This document shows positions 8,053 to 18,527 of a stretch of DNA of 64,000 bases, one piece after another. The notes beneath the pieces were generated by a model that searched no databases, had not been told where the DNA came from, and was given only the letters and a program-made list of their open reading frames with translations. The position numbers and the translations under genes were made by a program. Numbering within the stretch: position 1 is the first letter of the stretch; every line of letters starts with the position of its first letter. The stretch comes from Nocardioides daeguensis. GTDB lineage: Bacteria > Actinomycetota > Actinomycetes > Propionibacteriales > Nocardioidaceae. Location: contig NZ_JAHTKU010000004.1 in assembly GCF_019192965.1 (NCBI RefSeq), positions 273,193 to 337,192 of the forward strand, given 5' to 3'.

Positions 8053-8088
8053 GACGGCTGGTGCTGCTGGGACGCCTCGCCAGCCGTC
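8053..8088 (-). terminator. pyrE 3' hairpin
   Basis: GACGGCTGG pairs with CCAGCCGTC across an 18-base loop immediately downstream of the pyrE stop on its strand. It can act as the pyrE terminator, in addition to repeat copy A. Confidence 0.5.
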
Positions 8089-8094
8089 GCGACG

Positions 8095-8640
8095 TCAGGC
8101 CTGGGCGGCCGCCCGGGCCGCGTCCAGCTCGGCCTTGGTCAGCACGGCGCGGACCTCGAGCGCCACGTCGGCGAGCGGGTTCTCGCCGGCCGGGCTCCGG
8201 TCGATCGCGCAGACCACGGTCTCCACGACCGCGCCCCCCGCACGCAGCGCGTTGGTCGCGTCGCGGACCGCACCACCGGTGGTGATGACGTCCTCGATGA
8301 GGACCACCTTGCTGCCCTCGTAGGACGGCCCCTCGGCGAGCTTGGCGGTGCCGTACTCCTTGGCCTTCTTGCGGACGAACACGACCGGCAGGCCGACGAG
8401 CTGGCTGACCGCGGTGGCGATCGGGATGCCGCCCATCTCCAGGCCGCCGAGCAGCTCGGCGTCGGCCGGCAGCAGCTGGGCGACCTCGCGGGCGACGCGG
8501 GCGAGGAGGAGCGGGTCCGCCTCGAAGAGGTACTTGTCGAAGTACTCGTTGCTCACCTGGCCGGACCGGAGCACGAACTCACCGGTGAGGCGGCAGGTGG
8601 CGTCGATGTCGGCGGCGAGGGCGGTGTCGGTGGTCGTCAC
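8095..8640 (-). CDS. pyrE: Orotate phosphoribosyltransferase
   Basis: A 181-residue enzyme that joins orotate to PRPP to make OMP in pyrimidine synthesis. The PRPP-binding motif is seen as VVLIEDVITTGGAVRDA (about residues 112-128), the flexible catalytic loop as RKKAKEYGTAK, and the orotate-side region as GLEMGGIPIATAVS. The start is the GTG at 8640. The gene stands alone, divergent from an aminotransferase with only 18 bp between starts, which implies little or no 5' leader. Confidence 0.95.
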   Translation of the reverse strand: MTTTDTALAADIDATCRLTGEFVLRSGQVSNEYFDKYLFEADPLLLARVAREVAQLLPADAELLGGLEMGGIPIATAVSQLVGLPVVFVRKKAKEYGTAKLAEGPSYEGSKVVLIEDVITTGGAVRDATNALRAGGAVVETVVCAIDRSPAGENPLADVALEVRAVLTKAELDAARAAAQA

Positions 8641-8658
8641 GGTTCGACATTATCTATC
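8641..8658. promoter_or_regulatory. Candidate overlapping divergent promoters for leaderless pyrE and aminotransferase
   Basis: The only AT-rich core between the two GTG codons is CATTATCTATC. On the plus strand CATTAT ends five bases before the GTG at 8659. On the minus strand GATAAT ends eight bases before the pyrE GTG at 8640. These spacings suit -10 elements that place transcription starts at or next to both start codons. Neither start has a Shine-Dalgarno sequence. This is inference from sequence only. Confidence 0.45.
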
Positions 8659-9840
8659 GTGCAGGGCGTGCCTCCTGCAGCTCGCCGCGTCGCCGGGATG
8701 GGCGCGACCATCTTCGCCGAGATGTCCGCGCTCGCCGCCCGGACCGGCGCCGTCAACCTCGGCCAGGGATTCCCCGACACCGACGGCCCCCCGGTGATCC
8801 TCGACGCCGCGGTCGCGGCGCTGCGAGGCGGCGCCAACCAGTACGCGCCCGGGCCCGGTGTCCCCGCGCTGCGGCAGGCGATCGCGCGCCACCAGCGGCG
8901 CCGCTACGGCATCGACCTCGACCCGGACCGCGAGGTCGTGGTGACCACCGGCTGCACCGAGGCGATCGCCGGCGCACTCCTCGGCCTGGTCGACCCCGGC
9001 GACGAGGTCGTCGTGCTCGAGCCCTACTACGACTCCTACCCGGCGATGATCGACTTCGCCGGGGGCGTACGACGGCCGGTGACGTTGCGCGCACCCGACT
9101 TCCGCCTCGACCCGACCGAGCTCGCGGCGGCGGTGAGCGACCGGACGAAGCTGATCCTGCTGAACACCCCGCACAACCCCACCGGGCGGGTGCTCGACGC
9201 CGACGAGCTCGTGGCCGTGGCCCGGGTCGCGATCGAGCACGACCTGCTCGTGGTGACCGACGAGGTCTACGAGCACCTCACCTTCGACGCTCGCGCGCAC
9301 GTTCCGCTCGCGACGCTGCCCGGCATGGCCGAGCGGACCCTGACCCTGTCCAGTGCCGGGAAGTCGTGGTCGGTGACCGGCTGGAAGGTCGGCTGGGCGA
9401 CCGGGCCGGCACCGCTGGTCGCCGCCGTCACCGCCGCCAAGCAGTGGCTGACCTTCACCTCCGGCGCGCCACTCCAGCCGGCGGTGGCCGCCGCCCTCGA
9501 CGCCGGCGACGCCTTCCCCACGGCCCTCGCCCACGACCTGCAGGCCCAGCGCGACCAGCTCGTCACGGGCCTGCGTGCGGCCGGCCTGACGACGTACCTG
9601 CCCGAGGGGACCTACTTCGCCACCACGGACGTGAGCGATCTCAGTTGGGCCAGCGGCGGCGACTTCTGCCGCGCGCTGCCCGAGCGGGCCGGCGTGGTGG
9701 CTGTCCCGTCGGAGGTCTTCTACGACGACCCCGACGCCCCCGGCTGCGGCCGGCACCTGGTTCGCTGGGCCTTCTGCAAGCGGCCGGAGGTCATCGCCGA
9801 GGCGGTGCGCCGGCTCGGCGGCGCCGACCTGAGCGCCTGA
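8659..9840 (+). CDS. PLP-dependent aminotransferase, class I/II (DapC / MalY-like)
   Basis: About 393 residues. The PLP lysine lies in TLSSAGKSWSVTGWKVGWATG (near residue 240), the asparagine/tyrosine motif is LNTPHNPTGRV, and DEVYEHLTFD follows. The N-terminal segment IFAEMSALAARTGAVNLGQGFPDTDGP is typical of the actinobacterial subgroup annotated as succinyldiaminopimelate or methionine/kynurenine aminotransferases, so the substrate is unsettled. Candidate starts are GTG 8659, GTG 8668 and ATG 8698; 8659 fits a leaderless start behind CATTAT. Confidence 0.88.
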   Translation: MQGVPPAARRVAGMGATIFAEMSALAARTGAVNLGQGFPDTDGPPVILDAAVAALRGGANQYAPGPGVPALRQAIARHQRRRYGIDLDPDREVVVTTGCTEAIAGALLGLVDPGDEVVVLEPYYDSYPAMIDFAGGVRRPVTLRAPDFRLDPTELAAAVSDRTKLILLNTPHNPTGRVLDADELVAVARVAIEHDLLVVTDEVYEHLTFDARAHVPLATLPGMAERTLTLSSAGKSWSVTGWKVGWATGPAPLVAAVTAAKQWLTFTSGAPLQPAVAAALDAGDAFPTALAHDLQAQRDQLVTGLRAAGLTTYLPEGTYFATTDVSDLSWASGGDFCRALPERAGVVAVPSEVFYDDPDAPGCGRHLVRWAFCKRPEVIAEAVRRLGGADLSA

Positions 9841-9864
9841 GCCGCGGATCGGGCGCGGCCGGGG

Positions 9865-10896
9865 TCAGCGCCCGACGTACCACCGGGCCACCTCGGGCCG
9901 CATCAACAGGCTGGCGATGCCGGCGAAGGCGGCGACCAGGATGACCAGCGGCCAGGCACCGAGCGCGAGGAACAGCGAGAGGGCAGCGCCGCTCGCCGAC
10001 CCGATCGCGAGCACGATCCGCGCCCAGTTCTGTCCGACGAACGCCAGCGCGGCCAGCACGATGGCGCCCAGCGCGCACGCGGCGGCGCCCGCCACGAGCA
10101 CGTAGGTGCCGGCGACGAGGTCGTCCTCGGTGAGGTCCGAGGTGTTCAACCAGGACGGCTGGTCCTTCATCACCTCGGCGAACAGCTCCGCACTGTTGGC
10201 CGACACGTAGGCCGCCATCGCCGCGACCAGCAGCACCATGGCGACCGCCACGGCGCACGTGATCGCACACGCCGCCACCAGCGCGGGCGGCCGGGGGCCG
10301 ACCACGGGGCGCTGCCGGTCGAACGGAAGCGGGGCGTGGGGTACGCCGGGCGCCGGCACGGGCCGCGCCATCGGCGACGCCGACTGCGGCGGCACGGGGC
10401 CGGACTGCGGTGCCGGGGGCCGGAGGGCGGCGAGCCGGGCGGCGCGGCGCTCCTCGTAGCGCTGGATCCACGGGCGGCCGGCGTACCAGTCACGGGTCGG
10501 CTGGAGCCACAGCAGCGCGATCCCGGCGAGGACCATCGGCGCGAGGAAGCCCGCGGTGGCGAGGCCGCCGACGAACAGCAGCGGCGACAGGGCGGTCAGC
10601 GCGATCCGGGCGCTCGCGGAGCGGCGGAAGACCTGGATGCCGAGGATCGCCGAGGCGGTCGCGGCGCCCGCACCAATCATGCAGAGCACCCGGATCGTCG
10701 CGGAGAGGGCGTCGACGTCCATGCCGAGATCGGCGGTCATCGGCTCGGTGAGGATCCGCTGCAGCTCCTCCTGCACCTCGAGGGTGTGCAGGCTGGAGAT
10801 CCGCTGCCAGGCGGCGAGGACGACGAACACCGACCCGCCGACGATCAGCGCGCCCGCCAGCGTCGCCTGTCCCGGCCGGGGCTGCTCCTCGCTCAT
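9865..10896 (-). CDS. Hypothetical multi-pass membrane protein
   Basis: 343 residues from the ATG at 10896 (MSEEQPRPGQATLAG). There are about seven hydrophobic segments: one near residue 20, two or three between 65 and 130, then a proline-rich cytoplasmic linker (PPAPQSGPVPPQSASP, about residues 160-200), then four more towards the C-terminus (CAITCAVAVAMVLLVAAM, YVLVAGAAACALGAIVLAALAF, and others). I do not recognise the family. The internal proline-rich linker between two membrane halves is its most distinctive trait. It lies downstream of clpB on the same strand but is separated from it by repeat copy B. Confidence 0.7.
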   Translation of the reverse strand: MSEEQPRPGQATLAGALIVGGSVFVVLAAWQRISSLHTLEVQEELQRILTEPMTADLGMDVDALSATIRVLCMIGAGAATASAILGIQVFRRSASARIALTALSPLLFVGGLATAGFLAPMVLAGIALLWLQPTRDWYAGRPWIQRYEERRAARLAALRPPAPQSGPVPPQSASPMARPVPAPGVPHAPLPFDRQRPVVGPRPPALVAACAITCAVAVAMVLLVAAMAAYVSANSAELFAEVMKDQPSWLNTSDLTEDDLVAGTYVLVAGAAACALGAIVLAALAFVGQNWARIVLAIGSASGAALSLFLALGAWPLVILVAAFAGIASLLMRPEVARWYVGR

Positions 10897-10945
10897 GGCC
10901 CCATTCCACCAGACCGCCCCACACGTCACACCGGATGGGCGAGTC

Positions 10946-11010
10946 ATGCGCTTGTCAGGGGTTGCAACCCCTGACAAGCGCATGGATCCCCGGATGTCCG
11001 GGGATCCATG
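10946..11010. repeat. Dispersed double-hairpin repeat, family 2, copy B
   Basis: 10946-10983 is a perfect 38-bp palindrome (arm ATGCGCTTGTCAGGGGTTG). 10981-11010 is a second perfect inverted repeat with arm CATGGATCCCCGGA around TG. It sits eight bases past the clpB stop on clpB's strand, so it could act as the clpB terminator. It is the best-preserved copy in the window. Confidence 0.95.
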
Positions 11011-11018
11011 CACCAGCC

Positions 11019-13610
<2,592 letters not shown>

Positions 13611-13688
13611 GCAGTGCTCCTCAAGAGTGGTCTGGCTTCATCTTGGCCGGAGCTGGTCCGACCCGTCATCAGGCCAAACGTCCCGAAA

Positions 13689-13709
13689 GTTGAGTCTGTT
13701 CCACTCAAC
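13689..13709. promoter_or_regulatory. HAIR operator (HspR site) upstream of clpB
   Basis: GTTGAGT-N7-ACTCAAC, 79 bp upstream of the clpB start. It matches the known HspR inverted repeat CTTGAGT-N7-ACTCAAG except for the outermost base pair. A matching site precedes dnaK at 22197-22217. Confidence 0.88.
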
Positions 13710-14115
13710 TTTGGAATTTTCGGTGGGTACGCCGAACCGGACCGGGCGTCGGTGTCCGGAGCCGGGCGCCCGGCAGCCCGGCAGCCCGGGTGCCCGGGTG
13801 CCCGGGTGTCCGAAGGCCGGCTTCCGACGGCCGGTGTCCGACGGCCGGTGTCCGAGACCCGGCGCCGGGCGACGTGGCGGAGGGGACGCGGTGGGTGGAC
13901 AGGTCTCGGGCCCATCCACCCGCCGCGAGTCGTCGCGGCCGACCCGGGCCGTCCTCCTGGCCCCCAGAGCAGGACACGACCCCACACCGCGTTGGCCACG
14001 GGGCCGACCGCGCCGGAAACACGGTGGCACGCCCGGTGTCCGCGAATGCGATTGTTTCGGCGCCGAGCCGTCGTGAAACGCAGCGGACGGGCCGGGCCGC
14101 AGGCACGATGTCGGG
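13710..14115. other. Long intergenic region with short iterated repeats
   Basis: About 400 bp between the clpB promoter and the XRE-type gene with no credible coding frame. 13755-13865 is a run of short iterations: GCAGCCCG twice, GCCCGGGT three times in a row, and CCGACGGCCGGTGTC-type units twice. Near the right end TTTCGGCGCCGAGCCGTCGTGAAA (14047-14071) is a gapped inverted TTTC/GAAA pair. It presumably holds the promoter of the downstream gene; no clear -35/-10 was identified. Confidence 0.55.
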
Positions 14116-15609
14116 GTGGCTCGGCACACCGACGAGATCGACGACCCCACCCCGCTGGCCGGGGCACGGATCGACGTCGCGGCGCGGATCGGCTGGCTGC
14201 TGCGGGCCAGCCGGGTCGCGGCGGGGGTGCCGTTGCGCGAGCTCGCTGCCCGCGCCGGCGCCGGCAGCCACCTCTCCCCCGCCACCCTGTCCCGGGTGGA
14301 GACCACCGGACGACGCGGCGGCGCGGTGGTGGCGGCGTACGAGCGGGCGCTCGGGCTGCCTCCCGGGCACCTGCGCGTTCCGGTCGACGTGCTCTGCCGG
14401 ACCTTCTCCTACGCGCCGGCCGACACCGACCCGTACCTCCCCGAGCCGACCCTGGCCGGATTCACGGCCGCGGTCGACGCCGTCGCGTCGCCGTCGCCGA
14501 GCGCCCAGGACTGGCTGCGGTTCGCGGAGTACCACGTGCTCAGCCCGTTCGGGATGCCCGCGCACACCATCCGCCCGCTCCTCGCGCGCCTCGCCGACGA
14601 GGTGGGGCGGGCCGCCGGGCTCGCCTACCAGCTGCGCTACGAGGCGCTGAGCAAGCTGCGCTGCAGCGCGTACGCCGACGTGGTGGACGAGGTCGTCCGG
14701 GCGGCCGTCACCGAGCCGGGCATGCAGCGGCCCGCCGACCTGCTCAGCGCGGTCACCGAGAACCCGACGCCCGACCTCGTCGGCTGGTGCGGCGAGCTGC
14801 TGGGCCACGAGTCCTGGGTCGTGGCGCGCGCCGCGTGCCTCGGCATCCAGAACATGCGCAGCGTCGGCGGCCTGCGGCGCTCGGACTGGCTGCCGCTGGT
14901 TCCCGTGTTCGCCGACGCCTGCGACGCCGCCGCCGGCGACCCGCTGCGCCAGCCGATCCTCAGCGCCACCCTGGCCTGCTGCCCAGCCGAGTTCCGTACG
15001 GCGGTCCGCGACCGCCTGAGCGGGACGCTGGTCGCGCCGCGGCGGGCCGCCGCCTGGACCCGGACCCGCCGCAACCGGCACTTCGCCCATGCCGCCGGGC
15101 TCGCGGCCCGGATCACCGGCACCAGCGCGGGCGAGACGATGCTGGCGCGCCTGCTGTTCGAGGTGCTCTACGACTTCCGCGCCACCCATGTCGTGACGTC
15201 GTCGTTCCTGCTCGTGGCCTCGCCGTTCGCCGACGGGGTCCGCGAGCAGATGGTCCGCTCCGCGCTCGACGGGCCGGACGAGACCACGCGGCACGGTGCC
15301 GCCTTCGCGTTCGCGAACCTGATGATCCCGTTCGACAGCGCGGACCCGGCGCCCTGGCTGGCGTCGGCCGACCCCGTGCTGCGCGGCGCGGGACTCGCGA
15401 TCTGCGGCTTCGCCGGCCGGCCACTGGCCCCGGACCTGTTGCGCGAGCTGGTCGCGCACGACGACCAGGTCGGCCACGACGCGATGTTCGCGGCCGGGAT
15501 GGCCCAACAGCCGGAGCTGGCCGAGCTCGCCACGGCGCCGCACCTGCCGCCCGCCGTTCGTGCGGGCGCGGCCTGGTGGCGCGCGGCCGGCGGGCGGATC
15601 GTCGACTGA
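14116..15609 (+). CDS. XRE-family regulator with long helical-repeat C-terminus
   Basis: 497 residues from the GTG at 14116. Residues 17-75 form an HTH domain (ARIGWLLRASRVAAGVPLRELAARAG, then LSPATLSRVETTGRRGG and VVAAYERALGLPPGHLR). The remaining 400 residues are alpha-helical, with units of about 35-40 residues that resemble HEAT/ARM repeats (for example GHESWVVARAACLGIQNM and PVLRGAGLAICGFAGRP). No transmembrane, kinase or nuclease motif is seen. The build is that of a DNA-binding protein with a large protein-interaction scaffold; targets are unknown. It is monocistronic and ends at a bidirectional hairpin. Confidence 0.75.
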   Translation: MARHTDEIDDPTPLAGARIDVAARIGWLLRASRVAAGVPLRELAARAGAGSHLSPATLSRVETTGRRGGAVVAAYERALGLPPGHLRVPVDVLCRTFSYAPADTDPYLPEPTLAGFTAAVDAVASPSPSAQDWLRFAEYHVLSPFGMPAHTIRPLLARLADEVGRAAGLAYQLRYEALSKLRCSAYADVVDEVVRAAVTEPGMQRPADLLSAVTENPTPDLVGWCGELLGHESWVVARAACLGIQNMRSVGGLRRSDWLPLVPVFADACDAAAGDPLRQPILSATLACCPAEFRTAVRDRLSGTLVAPRRAAAWTRTRRNRHFAHAAGLAARITGTSAGETMLARLLFEVLYDFRATHVVTSSFLLVASPFADGVREQMVRSALDGPDETTRHGAAFAFANLMIPFDSADPAPWLASADPVLRGAGLAICGFAGRPLAPDLLRELVAHDDQVGHDAMFAAGMAQQPELAELATAPHLPPAVRAGAAWWRAAGGRIVD

Positions 15610-15640
15610 GTCGTCGGCCGACGGGCGGCCGACGGCTCAG
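15606..15640. terminator. Bidirectional terminator hairpin
   Basis: CTGAG-T-CGTCGGCC pairs with GGCCGACG-G-CTCAG. The stem overlaps the stop codons of both convergent genes (15609 and 15637), so it can serve both. Confidence 0.7.
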
Positions 15641-16554
15641 ACCCCGTCGATCTCCGGCGGCGCCTCGTGCTCGGGCAACTCGGCGCTGGCGGCCGTCTGC
15701 TCGTCGACCAGGGCCAGCTTGCAGAACTCCTCACCGAACGGCGTGAGGTGGATGCTGCGTCGTACGACCTTCGCGAACTTCACCGAGTGCAGCGCGGCCA
15801 GCACGTCGGGCTGAGCCTCCAGCACCTGGTACTCCAGGTGGTCGCGCACCGGCTCGCGGGAGAACCAGACCAGGCCCAGCCGGAACAGGTTGTTGAGGTA
15901 CGACGGCACCTGCTCCAGGTAGCGCAACCCGGCCCGCGGCCCGACCATGTTGAGCCCGGGGGCGATCAGCTGGCTGCTGACCATGCCGATCGGGCCGCCG
16001 GTGCGCACGTCGACCGACGGCTGCGGGCCGTCGCGCAGCAGCATCACGAGGACGCGGGCCTCGTCGGGCGCGAGCTCGTCGAGGATCCGGTCGAACGCGG
16101 GGTGCCGGTCGTCCTTGCTCCACACGTCGCGCGAGCGCTCGAGCAGCTCGTTGCCGCGCTCGCGCAGGGACTGCGGCCGCGACGCGACCACCTGGCCGTC
16201 GACCACCGGGGGCGCGACCGTCTCACGGGGCCGGTCGGCGCTGGCGCCGAGCGACTCCCCCGCACGCATCAGGGCGGTGGCGACGGGGACCCCGCCGGAC
16301 ACCTGCTTGGCGACCTCACCGAGCGCGCCGACGTACGAACCGACGTCGCGGACCAGCGACGCCGCCTCCTCGCGGTTGGTCACCGCGCGGCCCACCCGCA
16401 TCCAGCTGCGGGTGGTCGTGCGCAGTCCCCAGCCCGCGCTGTGCAGCGCGGCGGACCCGGCGACGCGGGCCAGGCCCGGCAACGACTCCGCCACCGCGGG
16501 GCCGGTCAGCGCAGGCAGCCGCGGCAGGCCGTCCTGGTCGAGGTCCTCAGTCAT
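15637..16554 (-). CDS. DUF4393 (Abi-alpha) family protein
   Basis: 305 residues from the ATG at 16554 (MTEDLDQDGLPRLPAL). The C-terminal two-thirds matches the DUF4393/Abi_alpha pattern: DILDELAPDEARVLVMLL-like segment near residue 160, then a region on loss of hydrophobic patches (GGPIGMVSSQLIAPGLNMVG) and paired winged-helix-like stretches ending LTPFGEEFCKLAL. The family takes its name from abortive-infection proteins, but chromosomal actinobacterial members are uncharacterised. It follows the DUF445 gene by 25 bp on the same strand, so the two are likely one operon. Its N-terminal 110 residues are weakly amphipathic and carry no clear motif. Confidence 0.72.
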   Translation of the reverse strand: MTEDLDQDGLPRLPALTGPAVAESLPGLARVAGSAALHSAGWGLRTTTRSWMRVGRAVTNREEAASLVRDVGSYVGALGEVAKQVSGGVPVATALMRAGESLGASADRPRETVAPPVVDGQVVASRPQSLRERGNELLERSRDVWSKDDRHPAFDRILDELAPDEARVLVMLLRDGPQPSVDVRTGGPIGMVSSQLIAPGLNMVGPRAGLRYLEQVPSYLNNLFRLGLVWFSREPVRDHLEYQVLEAQPDVLAALHSVKFAKVVRRSIHLTPFGEEFCKLALVDEQTAASAELPEHEAPPEIDGV

Positions 16555-16579
16555 GTCAGCCTTCCGTGCTCGGGATCGG

Positions 16580-17914
16580 TCACGCCGGCGGGAAGCCGGG
16601 GAGCCAGCCCCAGTTGAAGATGCCGAGGTGGAGGAAACCGCCGGCGGCACCCATGATCGCGCCGTGGGCGTAGAGCATCCACTCGTCCTCCTTGATCGCC
16701 GAACGCATCATCTCCACGAAGTCCTTGGGTGGGAGCTCCTTGGTCCGCCGGGCGATGAGCACCCGGATCTTCTCCGACTGCTGCTTGCTGAAGCCGGGGT
16801 CGCGGAACGGCGTGATGGTGCGCCCGACCGCCTCCTGCGCGAAGGAGTCCTTGATGCTGTCGTAGCGCCGCCCGCCCATCGCGACGTTGACCGCGCCGCG
16901 CAGCGGGCCGGCGGCCTTGTCGATCGCGGGCCGCATCGCGGTCGCGATCATCTGCCGGGTGCGGTCGCCGCGGGGACCGTCCATGAGGAAGTCGCCGATC
17001 CGTTCGAGCGTGATGACGTCGTCGGCGATGATCCGGGCGTAGACCTCCGCGCACTCGGCCTGGCGGCGCAGGAACAGGCCTTGCACCTTGATGCCGAGGA
17101 TCCGCCTCTCCTCCGGCGGGTCGAAGATCAGCCACATGCCGAGCAGGTTGGTGGTCCAGCCGACGACGATGCCGAGCAGCGGCAGCAGCCACCAGATGTG
17201 CCAGGTCTGGTCGATGACCGCGACCGGGATGCCGAGCAGGAAGCCGAAGATGAAGCCGAAGGCGACCATCAAGTTGAGCTCGCGCTGGCCGACGTCCTTG
17301 AAGACCTTGACCACCAGCTCGGGGTTGTTCCGGAAGTGGTCGATGACCATGATCTTCGGGTCCAGCAGCTGGTCGATGTGGACACCGATCTCGTCGGTGA
17401 TGGTCTTGACCACCCCGGGCAGCTGGGCCTGGACCCGGTCGATGACGGCCTGCCGCACCGGGCGCGGCAGGTCGCGCCACAGCCGGGGGTGCTCGCGCAT
17501 CATCACGTCGTCGACCAGGGCGGGCAGGTCGGGCCGGAAGACCGCGACGATGTGCTCGGCGATGTGGTCGGGCTCGAGCTGGGCGTAGAACTCGGCGGGC
17601 GTACCGAGCTTGGCGATCACCTTGTCGACCGCGATGCTGCCCATCTTGGCGGCACGCGCGGGGACGATGCCCTGCCAGCCGAAGCCGCCCTCCATCCAGC
17701 CCGGGACCTCCTGCAGCTTGCGCGGCAGCACCCCGGCCACCTCGCGCAGCCCGGCGACCTTGACGCCGTAGAAGTTGATCGGCTTGAACAGCATCCACAG
17801 GCCCGACCAGTTGATCAGCCAGCCGATGATGCCCGTGAAGAACGGGATCGACACGAAGGCGAACCAGTCGACGTGGTCGGCCCAGTCCCTGAGCCCGTCC
17901 AGCACTGCGTCCAC
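16580..17914 (-). CDS. DUF445 family membrane protein
   Basis: About 444 residues from the GTG at 17914, preceded by GAGGT. An N-terminal hydrophobic segment (FVSIPFFTGIIGWLINWSGLWMLF, about residues 16-40) leads into a long soluble region with the family's repeated helical units. Two central membrane segments follow (MVAFGFIFGFLLGIPVAVI and WWLLPLLGIVVGWTTNLLGMWLIF, about residues 215-265), then another soluble region and a C-terminal hydrophobic tail (AIMGAAGGFLHLGIFNWGWL). The duplicated helix plus TNLL/NWSG pattern is characteristic of DUF445 (YheB/YjiN type). The function is unknown. It forms a pair with the DUF4393 gene. Confidence 0.85.
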   Translation of the reverse strand: MDAVLDGLRDWADHVDWFAFVSIPFFTGIIGWLINWSGLWMLFKPINFYGVKVAGLREVAGVLPRKLQEVPGWMEGGFGWQGIVPARAAKMGSIAVDKVIAKLGTPAEFYAQLEPDHIAEHIVAVFRPDLPALVDDVMMREHPRLWRDLPRPVRQAVIDRVQAQLPGVVKTITDEIGVHIDQLLDPKIMVIDHFRNNPELVVKVFKDVGQRELNLMVAFGFIFGFLLGIPVAVIDQTWHIWWLLPLLGIVVGWTTNLLGMWLIFDPPEERRILGIKVQGLFLRRQAECAEVYARIIADDVITLERIGDFLMDGPRGDRTRQMIATAMRPAIDKAAGPLRGAVNVAMGGRRYDSIKDSFAQEAVGRTITPFRDPGFSKQQSEKIRVLIARRTKELPPKDFVEMMRSAIKEDEWMLYAHGAIMGAAGGFLHLGIFNWGWLPGFPPA

Positions 17915-18077
17915 GCGTACCTCTCGTCCTCCTGCGGGTCCCGGCCGTGCCCCCATGCACCCGACCAACCCGACGGGTGGAGGTTAACGCCTGTGGTGGT
18001 AACCGGGCAGAGGGATCTCAGGTCACGGTGTCGCGGGAACCGGGCCGCTCACGACCGGGTACGCGACGAGCGCGATG

Positions 18078-18527
18078 TCAGGGACTACGGCGCCACACGA
18101 CCACGGACTGGCCGACGCTCGCGCCGGGCAGCGCCGGCAGGTTGCTGCGGGGGGCGGCGGGTCGTGCGGCGACCGCCTGCCGGAGCGCATCGCGGGTCGC
18201 CTCCAGCTCGGCGACCAGCTCCGCGTTGCGCGCCCGAAGCGCCGTGACGGCGTTCTCCAGGTCGAGGATCCGCTTGACGCCCTCGATCCCGATGCCGGAG
18301 GCGGTGAGGTGCGCGATCTCGCGCAGCCGCTCGATGTCGCGGTAGGAGTACCGCCGGCCGCCGCCCCCCGTGCGGCCGGGCGTGATCAGCCCGACCCGCT
18401 CGTAGGTCCGCAGCGTCTGCGGGTGCAGGCCGCTGAGCTGGGCCGCCACGCTGATGACGTAGACGGCCTCCTCCTCGCCGGGAGGACCGAGGGACCCCGG
18501 GCTGCCCGGCATGCTGCGACCGGCCAT
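18078..18527 (-). CDS. hspR: Heat-shock repressor HspR (MerR family)
   Basis: About 149 residues. An N-terminal MerR-type winged HTH (YVISVAAQLSGLHPQTLRTYERVGLITPGRTGGGGRRYSYRDIERL) is followed by a coiled coil (residues about 90-120) and a short basic tail. HspR binds HAIR elements, with DnaK as co-repressor, and releases chaperone genes when DnaK is titrated. The ATG at 18527 overlaps the dnaJ stop; a GTG at 18530 is also possible. It is the last gene of the dnaK operon, and HAIR sites lie upstream of dnaK and clpB. Confidence 0.95.
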   Translation of the reverse strand: MAGRSMPGSPGSLGPPGEEEAVYVISVAAQLSGLHPQTLRTYERVGLITPGRTGGGGRRYSYRDIERLREIAHLTASGIGIEGVKRILDLENAVTALRARNAELVAELEATRDALRQAVAARPAAPRSNLPALPGASVGQSVVVWRRSP

